Positions 36,104 through 51,100 of a stretch of 64,000 nucleotides of DNA are shown piece by piece. Under the pieces are notes generated by a model that was given only the letters and a program-made list of their open reading frames with translations, was not told where the DNA came from and searched no databases. Location of the stretch: contig CP136063.1 of NCBI GenBank assembly GCA_032622095.1, forward strand, positions 206,883,934 through 206,947,933, written 5' to 3'. This stretch comes from Siphonodentalium dalli. Taxonomy: Eukaryota; Mollusca; Scaphopoda; Gadilida; Siphonodentaliidae. The first letter of the stretch is position 1, and each line of letters begins with the position of its first letter. The position numbers and the translations under genes are program-made.

Positions 36104-36651
36104 TCATGTTCTCTGTGAATGTAAACCAAGGAGAGGAGCCACACCTGCCATGTAAACCAAGGAGAGGAGCCACACCTGCCATGTAAACCAAGGAGAGGGA
36201 CCACACCTGCCATGTAAACCAAGGAGAGGGGTCACACCTGTCATGTTCTCTGTGAATGTAAACCAAGGAGAGGAGCCACACCTGCCATGTAAACCAAGGA
36301 GAGGAGCCACACCTGCCATGTAAACCAAGGAGAGGGGCCACACCTGCCATGTAAACCAAGGAGAGGGGCCACACCTGTCATGTTCTCTGTGAATGTAAAC
36401 CAAGGAGAGGAGCCACACCTGCCATGTAAACCAAGGAGAGGAGCCACACCTGCCATGTAAACCAAGGAGAGGGGCCACACCTGTCATGTAAACCAAGGAG
36501 AGGGGCCACACCTGTCATGTTCTCTTTGAATGTAAACCAAGGAGAGGGGCCACACATGTAAACCAAGGAGAGGGGCCACACCTGTAAACCAAGGAGAGGG
36601 GCCACACCTGTAAACCAAGGAGAGGGGCCACACCTGTAAACCAAGGAGAGG
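36104..36651 (+). repeat. 137-bp higher-order repeat (44+31+31+31)
   Basis: 44-bp units start at 36104, 36241, 36378 and 36515, exactly 137 bp apart, each followed in the first three periods by three 31-bp units. The last one reads TTCTCTTTG instead of TTCTCTGTG. The same four-step ladder occurs at 38290, 38427, 38564 and 38701, again ending in TTCTCTTTG. Confidence 0.85.
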
Positions 36652-39166
36652 GGCCACACCTGTAAACCAAGGAGAGGGGCCACACCTGCCATGTAAACCA
36701 AGGAGAGGGACCACACCTGCCATGTAAACCAAGGAGAGGGGCCACACCTGTAAACCAAGGAGAGGGGCCACACCTGTAAACCAAGGAGAGGGGCCACACC
36801 TGTAAACCAAGGAGAGGGGCCACACCTGCCATGTAAACCAAGGAGAGGGGCCACACCTGCCATGTAAACCAAGGAGAGGGGCCACACCTGTAAACCAAGG
36901 AGAGGGGCCACACCTGTAAACCAAGGAGAGGGGCCACACCTGCCATGTAAACCAAGGAGAGGGGCCACACCTGCCATATAAACCAAGGAGAGGGGCCACA
37001 CCTGTCATGTAAACCAATGAGAGGGGCCACACCTGTCATGTGAATGTAAACCAAGGAGAGGGGCCACACCTGTCATGTGAATGTAAACCAAGGAGAGGGG
37101 CCACACCTGTCATGTTCTCTGTGAATGTAAACCAAGGAGAGGGGCCACACCTGTCATGTTCTCTGTGAATGTAAAGCAAGGAGAGGAGCTACACCTGACA
37201 TGTGAATGTAAACCAAGGAGAGGGGCCACACCTGCCATGTAAACCAAGGAGAGGGGCCACACATGTAAACCAAGGAGAGGGGCCACACCTGCCATGTAAA
37301 CCAAGGAGAGGGGCCACACCTGTCATGTTCTCTGTGAATGTAAACCAAGGAGAGAAGGCACACCTGACATGTGAATGTAAACCAAGGAGAGGACCCACAC
37401 CTGCCATGTAAACCGAGGAGAGGGTCCACACCTGCCATGTAGACCAAGGAGAGGGGCCATACCTGTCATGTTCTCTGTGAATGTAAACCAAGGAGAGGAG
37501 CCACACTTGCCATGTAAACCAAGGAGAGGAGACACACCTGCCATGTAAAACAAGGAGAGGGGCCATACCTGTAAACCAAGGAGAGGGGCCACACCTGTCA
37601 TGTTCTCTGTGAATGTAAACCAAGGAGAGGAGCCACACCTGCCATGTAAACCAAGGAGAGGAGCCACACCTGCCATGTAAACCAAGGAGAGGAGCCACAC
37701 CTGCCATGTAAACCAAGGAGAGGAGCCACACCTGCCATGTAAACCAAGGAGAGGGGCCACACCTGCCATGTAAACCAAGGAGAGGAGCCACACCTGCCAT
37801 GTAAACCAAGGAGAGGAGCCACACCTGCCATGTAAACCAAGGAGAGGGGCCACACCTGTCATGTTCTCTGTGAATGTAAACCAAGGAGAGGAGCCACACC
37901 TGACATGTGAATGTAAACCAAGGAGAGGAGCCACACATGTAAACCAAGGAGAGGAGCCACACCTGCCATGTAAACCAAGGAGAGGAGCCACACCTGCCAT
38001 GTAAACCAAGGAGAGGAGCCACACCTGCCATGTAAACTAAGGAGAGGGGCCACACCTGTCATGTTCTCTGTGAATGTAAACCAAGGAGAGGAGCCACACC
38101 TGCCATGTAAACCAAGGAGAGGAGCCACACCTGCCATGTAAACCAAGGAGAGGAGCCACACCTGTAAACCAAGGAGAGGGGCCACACCTGACATGTGAAT
38201 GTAAACCGAGGAGAGGAGCCACACCTGCCATGTAAACCAAGGAGAGGGGCCACACCTGCCATGTAAACCAAGGAGAGGGGCCACACCTGTCATGTTCTCT
38301 GTGAATGTAAACCAAGGAGAGGAGCCACACCTGCCATGTAAACCAAGGAGAGGAGCCACACCTGCCATGTAAACCAAGGAGAGGAGCCACACCTGCCATG
38401 TAAACCAAGGAGAGGGGTCACACCTGTCATGTTCTCTGTGAATGTAAACCAAGGAGAGGAGCCACACCTGCCATATAAACCAAGGAGAGGAGCCACTCCT
38501 GCCATGTAAACCAAGGAGAGGGGCCACACCTGCCATGTAAACCAAGGAGAGGGGCCACACCTGTCATGTTCTCTGTGAATGTAAACCAAGGAGAGGAGCC
38601 ACACCTGCCATGTAAACCAAGGAGAGGAGCCACACCTGCCATGTAAACCAAGGAGAGGGGCCACACCTGTCATGTAAACCAAGGAGAGGGGCCACACCTG
38701 TCATGTTCTCTTTGAATGTAAACCAAGGAGAGGAGCCACACCTGCCATGTAAACCAAGGAGAGGAGCCACACCTGCCATGTAAACCAAGGAGAGTGGCCA
38801 CACCTGTCATGTAAACCAAGGAGAGGGGCCACACCTGTCATGTTCTCTGTGAATGTAAACCAAGGAGAGGAGCCACACCTGACATGTGAATGTAAACCAA
38901 GGAGAGGAGCCACACCTGCCATGTAAACCAAGGAGAGGGGCCAAACCTGCCATGTAAACCAAGGAGAGGAGCCAAACCTGCCATGTAAACCAAGGAGAGG
39001 AGCCACACCTGCCATGTAAACCAAGGAGAGGGGCCAAACCTGCCATGTAAACCAAGGAGAGGAGCCAAACCTGCCATGTAAACCAAGGAGAGGAGCCACA
39101 CCTGCCATGTAAACCAAGGAGAGGGGCCAAACCTGCCATGTAAACCAAGGAGAGGGGCCACACCTG

Positions 39167-41962
39167 TCATGTTCTCTGTGAATGTAAACCAAGGAGAGGA
39201 GCCACACCTGACATGTGAATGTAAACCAAGGAGAGGAGCCACACCTGCCATGTAAACCAAGGAGAGGGGCCAAACCTGCCATGAAAACCAAGGAGAGGAG
39301 CCAAACCTGCCATGTAAACCAAGGAGAGGAGCCACACCTGCCATGTAAACCAAGGAGAGGGGCCAAACCTGCCATGTAAACCAAGGAGAGGGGCCAAACC
39401 TGCCATGTAAACCAAGGAGCGGGGCCACACCTGTCATGTAAACCAAGGAGAGGGGCCACACCTGACATGTAAACCAAGGAGAGGAGCCACACCTGCCATG
39501 TAAACCAAGGAGAGGGGCCAAACCTGCCATGTAAACCAAGGAGAGGAGCCAAACCTGCCATGTAAACCAAGGAGAGGAGCCACACCTGCCATGTAAACCA
39601 AGGAGAGGGGCCAAACCTGCCATGAAAACCAAGGAGAGGGGCCACACCTGTCATGTTCTCTGTGAATGTAAACCAAGGAGAGGAGCCACACCTGACATGT
39701 GAATGTAAACCAAGGAGAGGAGCCACACCTGCCATGTAAACCAAGGAGAGGAGCCACACCTGCCATGTAAACCAAGGAGAGGAGCCACACCTGCCATGTA
39801 AACCAAGGAGAGGAGCCACACCTGCCATGTAAACCAAGGAGAGGGGCCAAACCTGCCATGTAAACCAAGGAGAGGGGCCACACCTGTCATGTTCTCTGTG
39901 AATGTAAACCAAGGAGAGGAGCCACACCTGACATGTGAATGTAAACCAAGGAGAGGAGCCACACCTGCCATGTAAACCAAGGAGAGGAGCCACACCTGCC
40001 ATGTAAACCAAGGAGAGGAGCCAAACCTGCCATGTAATCCAAGGAGAGGAGCCACACCTGTCATGTTCTCTGTGAATGTAAACCAAGGAGAGGAGCCACA
40101 CCTGACATGTGAATGTAAACCAAGGAGAGGAGCCAAACCTGCCATGTAAACCAAGGAGAGGAGCCAAACCTGCCATGTAAACCAAGGAGAGGAGCCACAC
40201 CTGCCATGTAAACCAAGGAGAGGGGCCAAACCTGCCATGTAAACCAAGGAGAGGGGCCACACCTGCCATGTAAACCAAGGAGAGGAGCCACACCTGACAT
40301 GTGAATGTAAACCAAGGAGAGGAGCCACACCTGCCATGTAAACCAAGGAGAGGGGCCAAACCTGCCATGTAAACCAAGGAGAGGAGCCACACCTGCCATG
40401 TAAACCAAGGAGAGGAGCCACACCTGCCATGTAAACCAAGGAGAGGAGCCACACCTGCCATGTAAACCAAGGAGAGGAGCCACACCTGTCATGTAAACCA
40501 AGGAGAGGGGCCAAACCTGCCATGTAAACCAAGGAGAGGAGCCAAACCTGCCATGTAAACCAAGGAGAGGAGCCACACCTGCCATGTAAACCAAGGAGAG
40601 GGGCCAAACCTGCCATGTAAACCAAGGAGAGGGGCCACACCTGTCATGTTCTCTGTGAATGTAAACCAAGGAGAGGAGCCACACCTGACATGTGAATGTA
40701 AACCAAGGAGAGGAGCCACACCTGCCATGTAAACCAAGGAGAGGGGCCAAACCTGCCATGAAAACCAAGGAGAGGAGCCAAACCTGCCATGTAAACCAAG
40801 GAGAGGAGCCACACCTGCCATGTAAACCAAGGAGAGGGGCCAAACCTGCCATGTAAACCAAGGAGAGGGGCCAAACCTGCCATGTAAACCAAGGAGCGGG
40901 GCCACACCTGTCATGTAAACCAAGGAGAGGGGCCACACCTGACATGTAAACCAAGGAGAGGAGCCACACCTGCCATGTAAACCAAGGAGAGGGGCCAAAC
41001 CTGCCATGTAAACCAAGGAGAGGAGCCAAACCTGCCATGTAAACCAAGGAGAGGAGCCACACCTGCCATGTAAACCAAGGAGAGGGGCCAAACCTGCCAT
41101 GAAAACCAAGGAGAGGGGCCACACCTGTCATGTTCTCTGTGAATGTAAACCAAGGAGAGGAGCCACACCTGACATGTGAATGTAAACCAAGGAGAGGAGC
41201 CACACCTGCCATGTAAACCAAGGAGAGGAGCCACACCTGCCATGTAAACCAAGGAGAGGAGCCACACCTGCCATGTAAACCAAGGAGAGGAGCCACACCT
41301 GCCATGTAAACCAAGGAGAGGGGCCAAACCTGCCATGTAAACCAAGGAGAGGGGCCACACCTGTCATGTTCTCTGTGAATGTAAACCAAGGAGAGGAGCC
41401 ACACCTGACATGTGAATGTAAACCAAGGAGAGGAGCCACACCTGCCATGTAAACCAAGGAGAGGAGCCACACCTGCCATGTAAACCAAGGAGAGGAGCCA
41501 AACCTGCCATGTAATCCAAGGAGAGGAGCCACACCTGTCATGTTCTCTGTGAATGTAAACCAAGGAGAGGAGCCACACCTGACATGTGAATGTAAACCAA
41601 GGAGAGGAGCCAAACCTGCCATGTAAACCAAGGAGAGGAGCCAAACCTGCCATGTAAACCAAGGAGAGGAGCCACACCTGCCATGTAAACCAAGGAGAGG
41701 GGCCAAACCTGCCATGTAAACCAAGGAGAGGGGCCACACCTGCCATGTAAACCAAGGAGAGGAGCCACACCTGACATGTGAATGTAAACCAAGGAGAGGA
41801 GCCACACCTGCCATGTAAACCAAGGAGAGGGGCCAAACCTGCCATGTAAACCAAGGAGAGGAGCCACACCTGCCATGTAAACCAAGGAGAGGAGCCACAC
41901 CTGCCATGTAAACCAAGGAGAGGAGCCACACCTGCCATGTAAACCAAGGAGAGGAGCCACAC
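39167..41962 (+). repeat. Higher-order repeat with 1,477-bp period, CCAAACCTG-rich
   Basis: Two adjacent 1,477-bp copies share the rare variants GGAGCGGGG (39420 and 40897) and TAATCCAAGG (40038 and 41515). Further copies lie at about 44682-46000 and 48187-49505 (GGAGCGGGG at 44935 and 48440; TAATCC at 45553 and 49058). Units with CCAAACCTG in place of CCACACCTG are concentrated in these blocks and again near the right end (about 62195-63665). Confidence 0.85.
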
Positions 41963-42125
41963 CTGTCATGTAAACCAAGGAGAGGGGCCAAACCTGCCAT
42001 GTAAACCAAGGAGAGGGGCCACACCTGACATGTGAATGTAAACCAAGGAGAGGAGCCACACCTGCCATGTAAACCAAGGAGAGGAGCCACACCTGCCATG
42101 TAAACCAAGGAGAGGAGCCACACCT

Positions 42126-45100
42126 GTCATGTAAACCAAGGAGAGGGGGCACACCTGTCATGTTCTCTGTGAATGTAAACCAAGGAGAGGATCCACACCT
42201 GCCATGTGAATGTAAACCAAGGAGAGGAGCCACACCTGCCATGTAAACCAAGAAGAGGAGCCATACCTGCCATGTGAATGTAAACCAAGGAGAGGAGCCA
42301 CACCTGTCATGTAAACCAAGGAGAGGGGCCACACCTGTCATGTTCTCTGTGAATGTAAACCAAGGAGAGGATCCACACCTGACATGTGAATGTAAACCAA
42401 GGAGAGGAGCCACACCTGCCATGTAAACCAAGGAGAGGAGCCATACCTGCCATGTGAATGTAAACCAAGGAGAGGAGCCACACCTGCCATGTAAACCAAG
42501 GAGAGGAGCCACACCTGTAAACCAAGGAGAGGAGCCACACCTGCCATGTAAACCAAGGAGAGGAGCCACACCTGCCATGTAAACCAAGGAGAGGAGCCAC
42601 ACCTGTAAACCAAGGAGAGGAGCCACACCTGTAAACCAAGGAGAGGAGCCACACCTGCCATGTAAACCAAGGAGAGGGGCCACACCTGCCATGTAAACCA
42701 AGGAGAGGGGCCACACCTGTAAACCAAGGAGAGGAGCCACACCTGTAAACCAAGGAGAGGAGCCACACCTGTAAACCAAGGAGAGGAGCCACACCTGCCA
42801 TGTAAACCAAGGAGAGGAGCCACACCTGCCATGTAAACCAAGGAGAGGGGCCACACCTGTCATGTTCTCTGTGAATGTAAACCAAGGAGAGGATCCACAC
42901 CTGACATGTGAATGTAAACCAAGGAGAGGAGCCATACCTGCCATGTGAATGTAAACCAAGGAGAGGAGCCACACCTGCCATGTAAACCAAGGAGAGGAGC
43001 CACACCTGTAAATCAAGGAGAGGGGCCACACCTGCCATGTAAACCAAGGAGAGGAGCCACACCTGCCATGTAAACCAAGGAGAGGAGCCACACCTGACAA
43101 GTGAATGTAAACCAAGGAGAGGGGCCACAACTGCCATGTAAACCAAGGAGAGGGGCCACACCTGCCATGTAAACCAAGGAGAGGGGCCACACCTGTAAAC
43201 CAAGGAGAGGAGCCACACCTGACATGTGAATGTAAACCAAGGAGAGGGGCCACAACTGTAAATCAAGGAGAGGAGCCACACCTGACATGTGAATGTAAAC
43301 CAAGGAGAGGAGCCACACCTGCCATGTAAACCAAGGAGAGGAGCCACACCTGCCAAGTAAACCAAGGAGAGGAGCCACACCTGTAAACCAAGGAGAGGAG
43401 CCACACCTGCCATGTAAACCAAGGAGAGGGGCCACACCTATAAACCAAGGAGAGGAGCCACACCTGCCATGTAAACCAAGGAGAGGGGCCACACCTGCCA
43501 TGTAAACCAAGGAGAGGAGCCACACCTGACAAGTGAATGTAAACCAAGGAGAGGGGCCACAACTGCCATGTAAACCAAGGAGAGGGGCCACACCTGCCAT
43601 GTAAACCAAGGAGAGGGGCCACACCTGTAAACCAAGGAGAGGAGCCACACCTGCCATGTAAACCAAGGAGAGGAGCCATACCTGCCATGTGAATGTAAAC
43701 CAAGGAGAGGAGCCACACCTGCCATGTAAACAAAGGAGAGGAGCCACACCTGTCATGTGAATGTAAACCAAGGAGAGGGGCCACACCTGCCATGTAAACA
43801 AAGGAGAGGAGCCACACCTGTAAATCAAGGAGAGGGGCCACACCTGTCATGTAAACCAAGGAGAGGAGCCACACCTGCCATGTAAACCAAGGAGAGGAGC
43901 CACACCTGACATGTGAATGTAAACCAAGGAGAGGAGCCACACCTGACATGTGAATGTAAACCAAGGAGAGGAGCCACACCTGACATGTAAACCAAGGAGA
44001 GGAGCCACACCTGCCATGTAAACCAAGGAGAGGGGCCACACCTGTAAACCAAGGAGAGGGGCCACACCTGTAAACCAAGGAGAGGGGCCACACCTGTAAA
44101 CCAAGGAGAGGGGCCACACCTGCCATGTAAACCAAGGAGAGGGGCCACACCTGCCATGTAAACCAAGGAGAGGGGCCACACCTGTCATGTAAACCAAGGA
44201 GAGGGGCCACACCTGTCATGTTCTCTTTGAATGTAAACCAAGGAGAGGAGCCACACCTGCCATGTAAACCAAGGAGAGGAGCCACACCTGCCATGTAAAC
44301 CAAGGAGAGTGGCCACACCTGTCATGTAAACCAAGGAGAGGGGCCACACCTGTCATGTTCTCTGTGAATGTAAACCAAGGAGAGGAGCCACACCTGACAT
44401 GTGAATGTAAACCAAGGAGAGGAGCCACACCTGCCATGTAAACCAAGGAGAGGGGCCAAACCTGCCATGTAAACCAAGGAGAGGAGCCAAACCTGCCATG
44501 TAAACCAAGGAGAGGAGCCACACCTGCCATGTAAACCAAGGAGAGGGGCCAAACCTGCCATGTAAACCAAGGAGAGGAGCCAAACCTGCCATGTAAACCA
44601 AGGAGAGGAGCCACACCTGCCATGTAAACCAAGGAGAGGGGCCAAACCTGCCATGTAAACCAAGGAGAGGGGCCACACCTGTCATGTTCTCTGTGAATGT
44701 AAACCAAGGAGAGGAGCCACACCTGACATGTGAATGTAAACCAAGGAGAGGAGCCACACCTGCCATGTAAACCAAGGAGAGGGGCCAAACCTGCCATGAA
44801 AACCAAGGAGAGGAGCCAAACCTGCCATGTAAACCAAGGAGAGGAGCCACACCTGCCATGTAAACCAAGGAGAGGGGCCAAACCTGCCATGTAAACCAAG
44901 GAGAGGGGCCAAACCTGCCATGTAAACCAAGGAGCGGGGCCACACCTGTCAAGTAAACCAAGGAGAGGGGCCACACCTGACATGTAAACCAAGGAGAGGA
45001 GCCACACCTGCCATGTAAACCAAGGAGAGGGGCCAAACCTGCCATGTAAACCAAGGAGAGGAGCCAAACCTGCCATGTAAACCAAGGAGAGGAGCCACAC

Positions 45101-48100
45101 CTGCCATGTAAACCAAGGAGAGGGGCCAAACCTGCCATGAAAACCAAGGAGAGGGGCCACACCTGTCATGTTCTCTGTGAATGTAAACCAAGGAGAGGAG
45201 CCACACCTGACATGTGAATGTAAACCAAGGAGAGGAGCCACACCTGCCATGTAAACCAAGGAGAGGAGCCACACCTGCCATGTAAACCAAGGAGAGGAGC
45301 CACACCTGCCATGTAAACCAAGGAGAGGAGCCACACATGCCATGTAAACCAAGGAGAGGGGCCAAACCTGCCATGTAAACCAAGGAGAGGGGCCACACCT
45401 GTCATGTTCTCTGTGAATGTAAACCAAGGAGAGGAGCCACACCTGACATGTGAATGTAAACCAAGGAGAGGAGCCACACCTGCCATGTAAACCAAGGAGA
45501 GGAGCCACACCTGCCATGTAAACCAAGGAGAGGAGCCAAACCTGCCATGTAATCCAAGGAGAGGAGCCACACCTGTCATGTTCTCTGTGAATGTAAACCA
45601 AGGAGAGGAGCCACACCTGACATGTGAATGTAAACCAAGGAGAGGAGCCAAACCTGCCATGTAAACCAAGGAGAGGAGCCAAACCTGCCATGTAAACCAA
45701 GGAGAGGAGCCACACCTGCCATGTAAACCAAGGAGAGGGGCCAAACCTGCCATGTAAACCAAGGAGAGGGGCCACACCTGCCATGTAAACCAAGGAGAGG
45801 AGCCACACCTGACATGTGAATGTAAAACAAGGAGAGGAGCCACACCTGCCATGTAAACCAAGGAGAGGGGCCAAACCTGCCATGTAAACCAAGGAGAGGA
45901 GCCACACCTGCCATGTAAACCAAGGAGAGGAGCCACACCTGCCATGTAAACCAAGGAGAGGAGCCACACCTGCCATGTAAACCAAGGAGAGGAGCCACAC
46001 CTGTCATGTAAACCAAGGAGAGGGGCCAAACCTGCCATGTAAACCAAGGAGAGGGGCCACACCTGACATGTGAATGTAAACCAAGGAGAGGAGCCACACC
46101 TGCCATGTAAACCAAGGAGAGGAGCCACACCTGCCATGTAAACCAAGGAGAGGAGCCACACCTGTCATGTAAACCAAGGAGAGGGGGCACACCTGTCATG
46201 TTCTCTGTGAATGTAAACCAAGGAGAGGATCCACACCTGCCATGTGAATGTAAACCAAGGAGAGGAGCCACACCTGCCATGTAAACCAAGAAGAGGAGCC
46301 ATACCTGCCATGTGAATGTAAACCAAGGAGAGGAGCCACACCTGTCATGTAAACCAAGGAGAGGGGCCACACCTGTCATGTTCTCTGTGAATGTAAACCA
46401 AGGAGAGGATCCACACCTGACATGTGAATGTAAACCAAGGAGAGGAGCCACACCTGCCATGTAAACCAAGGAGAGGAGCCATACCTGCCATGTGAATGTA
46501 AACCAAGGAGAGGAGCCACACCTGCCATGTAAACCAAGGAGAGGAGCCACACCTGTAAACCAAGGAGAGGAGCCACACCTGCCATGTAAACCAAGGAGAG
46601 GAGCCACACCTGCCATGTAAACCAAGGAGAGGAGCCACACCTGTAAACCAAGGAGAGGAGCCACACCTGTAAACCAAGGAGAGGAGCCACACCTGCCATG
46701 TAAACCAAGGAGAGGGGCCACACCTGCCATGTAAACCAAGGAGAGGGGCCACACCTGTAAACCAAGGAGAGGAGCCACACCTGTAAACCAAGGAGAGGAG
46801 CCACACCTGTAAACCAAGGAGAGGAGCCACACCTGCCATGTAAACCAAGGAGAGGAGCCACACCTGCCATGTAAACCAAGGAGAGGGGCCACACCTGTCA
46901 TGTTCTCTGTGAATGTAAACCAAGGAGAGGATCCACACCTGACATGTGAATGTAAACCAAGGAGAGGAGCCATACCTGCCATGTGAATGTAAACCAAGGA
47001 GAGGAGCCACACCTGCCATGTAAACCAAGGAGAGGAGCCACACCTGTAAATCAAGGAGAGGGGCCACACCTGCCATGTAAACCAAGGAGAGGAGCCACAC
47101 CTGCCATGTAAACCAAGGAGAGGAGCCACACCTGACAAGTGAATGTAAACCAAGGAGAGGGGCCACAACTGCCATGTAAACCAAGGAGAGGAGCCACACC
47201 TGCCATGTAAACCAAGGAGAGGAGCCACACCTGCCATGTAAACCAAGGAGAGGAGCCACACCTGACAAGTGAATGTAAACCAAGGAGAGGGGCCACACCT
47301 GCCATGTAAACCAAGGAGAGGGGCCACACCTGTAAACCAAGGAGAGGAGCCACACCTGACATGTGAATGTAAACCAAGGAGAGGGGCCACACCTGTAAAT
47401 CAAGGAGAGGAGCCACACCTGACATGTGAATGTAAACCAAGGAGAGGAGCCACACCTGCCATGTAAACCAAGGAGAGGAGCCACACCTGCCAAGTAAACC
47501 AAGGAGAGGAGCCACACCTGTAAACCAAGGAGAGGAGCCACACCTGCCATGTAAACCAAGGAGAGGGGCCACACCTATAAACCAAGGAGAGGAGCCACAC
47601 CTGCCATGTAAACCAAGGAGAGGGGCCACACCTGCCATGTAAACCAAGGAGAGGAGCCACACCTGACAAGTGAATGTAAACCAAGGAGAGGGGCCACAAC
47701 TGCCATGTAAACCAAGGAGAGGGGCCACACCTGCCATGTAAACCAAGGAGAGGAGCCACACCTGCCATGTAAACCAAGGAGAGGAGCCACACCTGCCATG
47801 TAAACCAAGGAGAGTGGCCACACCTGTCATGTAAACCAAGGAGAGGGGCCACACCTGTCATGTTCTCTGTGAATGTAAACCAAGGAGAGGAGCCACACCT
47901 GACATGTGAATGTAAACCAAGGAGAGGAGCCACACCTGCCATGTAAACCAAGGAGAGGGGCCAAACCTGCCATGTAAACCAAGGAGAGGAGCCAAACCTG
48001 CCATGTAAACCAAGGAGAGGAGCCACACCTGCCATGTAAACCAAGGAGAGGGGCCAAACCTGCCATGTAAACCAAGGAGAGGAGCCAAACCTGCCATGTA

Positions 48101-51100
48101 AACCAAGGAGAGGAGCCACACCTGCCATGTAAACCAAGGAGAGGGGCCAAACCTGCCATGTAAACCAAGGAGAGGGGCCACACCTGTCATGTTCTCTGTG
48201 AATGTAAACCAAGGAGAGGAGCCACACCTGACATGTGAATGTAAACCAAGGAGAGGAGCCACACCTGCCATGTAAACCAAGGAGAGGGGCCAAACCTGCC
48301 ATGAAAACCAAGGAGAGGAGCCAAACCTGCCATGTAAACCAAGGAGAGGAGCCACACCTGCCATGTAAACCAAGGAGAGGGGCCAAACCTGCCATGTAAA
48401 CCAAGGAGAGGGGCCAAACCTGCCATGTAAACCAAGGAGCGGGGCCACACCTGTCAAGTAAACCAAGGAGAGGGGCCACACCTGACATGTAAACCAAGGA
48501 GAGGAGCCACACCTGCCATGTAAACCAAGGAGAGGGGCCAAACCTGCCATGTAAACCAAGGAGAGGAGCCAAACCTGCCATGTAAACCAAGGAGAGGAGC
48601 CACACCTGCCATGTAAACCAAGGAGAGGGGCCAAACCTGCCATGAAAACCAAGGAGAGGGGCCACACCTGTCATGTTCTCTGTGAATGTAAACCAAGGAG
48701 AGGAGCCACACCTGACATGTGAATGTAAACCAAGGAGAGGAGCCACACCTGCCATGTAAACCAAGGAGAGGAGCCACACCTGCCATGTAAACCAAGGAGA
48801 GGAGCCACACCTGCCATGTAAACCAAGGAGAGGAGCCACACATGCCATGTAAACCAAGGAGAGGGGCCAAACCTGCCATGTAAACCAAGGAGAGGGGCCA
48901 CACCTGTCATGTTCTCTGTGAATGTAAACCAAGGAGAGGAGCCACACCTGACATGTGAATGTAAACCAAGGAGAGGAGCCACACCTGCCATGTAAACCAA
49001 GGAGAGGAGCCACACCTGCCATGTAAACCAAGGAGAGGAGCCAAACCTGCCATGTAATCCAAGGAGAGGAGCCACACCTGTCATGTTCTCTGTGAATGTA
49101 AACCAAGGAGAGGAGCCACACCTGACATGTGAATGTAAACCAAGGAGAGGAGCCAAACCTGCCATGTAAACCAAGGAGAGGAGCCAAACCTGCCATGTAA
49201 ACCAAGGAGAGGAGCCACACCTGCCATGTAAACCAAGGAGAGGGGCCAAACCTGCCATGTAAACCAAGGAGAGGGGCCACACCTGCCATGTAAACCAAGG
49301 AGAGGAGCCACACCTGACATGTGAATGTAAAACAAGGAGAGGAGCCACACCTGCCATGTAAACCAAGGAGAGGGGCCAAACCTGCCATGTAAACCAAGGA
49401 GAGGAGCCACACCTGCCATGTAAACCAAGGAGAGGAGCCACACCTGCCATGTAAACCAAGGAGAGGAGCCACACCTGCCATGTAAACCAAGGAGAGGAGC
49501 CACACCTGTCATGTAAACCAAGGAGAGGGGCCAAACCTGCCATGTAAACCAAGGAGAGGGGCCACACCTGACATGTGAATGTAAACCAAGGAGAGGAGCC
49601 ACACCTGCCATGTAAACCAAGGAGAGGAGCCACACCTGCCATGTAAACCAAGGAGAGGAGCCACACCTGTCATGTAAACCAAGGAGAGGGGGCACACCTG
49701 TCATGTTCTCTGTGAATGTAAACCAAGGAGAGAATCCACACCTGCCATGTGAATGTAAACCAAGGAGAGGAGCCACACCTGCCATGTAAACCAAGAAGAG
49801 GAGCCATACCTGCCATGTGAATGTAAACCAAGGAGAGGAGCCACACCTGTCATGTAAACCAAGGAGAGGGGCCACACCTGTCATGTTCTCTGTGAATGTA
49901 AACCAAGGAGAGGATCCACACCTGACATGTGAATGTAAACCAAGGAGAGGAGCCACACCTGCCATGTAAACCAAGGAGAGGAGCCATACCTGCCATGTGA
50001 ATGTAAACCAAGGAGAGGAGCCACACCTGCCATGTAAACCAAGGAGAGGAGCCACACCTGTAAACCAAGGAGAGGAGCCACACCTGCCATGTAAACCAAG
50101 GAGAGGAGCCACACCTGCCATGTAAACCAAGGAGAGGAGCCACACCTGTAAACCAAGGAGAGGAGCCACACCTGTAAACCAAGGAGAGGAGCCACACCTG
50201 CCATGTAAACCAAGGAGAGGGGCCACACCTGCCATGTAAACCAAGGAGAGGGGCCACACCTGTAAACCAAGGAGAGGAGCCACACCTGTAAACCAAGGAG
50301 AGGAGCCACACCTGTAAACCAAGGAGAGGAGCCACACCTGCCATGTAAACCAAGGAGAGGAGCCACACCTGCCATGTAAACCAAGGAGAGGGGCCACACC
50401 TGTCATGTTCTCTGTGAATGTAAACCAAGGAGAGGATCCACACCTGACATGTGAATGTAAACCAAGGAGAGGAGCCATACCTGCCATGTGAATGTAAACC
50501 AAGGAGAGGAGCCAAACCTGCCATGTAAACCAAGGAGAGGAGCCAAACCTGCCATGTAAACCAAGGAGAGGAGCCACACCTGCCATGTAAACCAAGGAGA
50601 GGGGCCAAACCTGCCATGTAAACCAAGGAGAGGGGCCACACCTGCCATGTAAACCAAGGAGAGGAGCCACACCTGACATGTGAATGTAAAACAAGGAGAG
50701 GAGCCACACCTGCCATGTAAACCAAGGAGAGGGGCCAAACCTGCCATGTAAACCAAGGAGAGGAGCCACACCTGCCATGTAAACCAAGGAGAGGAGCCAC
50801 ACCTGCCATGTAAACCAAGGAGAGGAGCCACACCTGCCATGTAAACCAAGGAGAGGAGCCACACCTGTCATGTAAACCAAGGAGAGGGGCCAAACCTGCC
50901 ATGTAAACCAAGGAGAGGGGCCACACCTGACATGTGAATGTAAACCAAGGAGAGGAGCCACACCTGCCATGTAAACCAAGGAGAGGAGCCACACCTGCCA
51001 TGTAAACCAAGGAGAGGAGCCACACCTGTCATGTAAACCAAGGAGAGGGGGCACACCTGTCATGTTCTCTGTGAATGTAAACCAAGGAGAGGATCCACAC

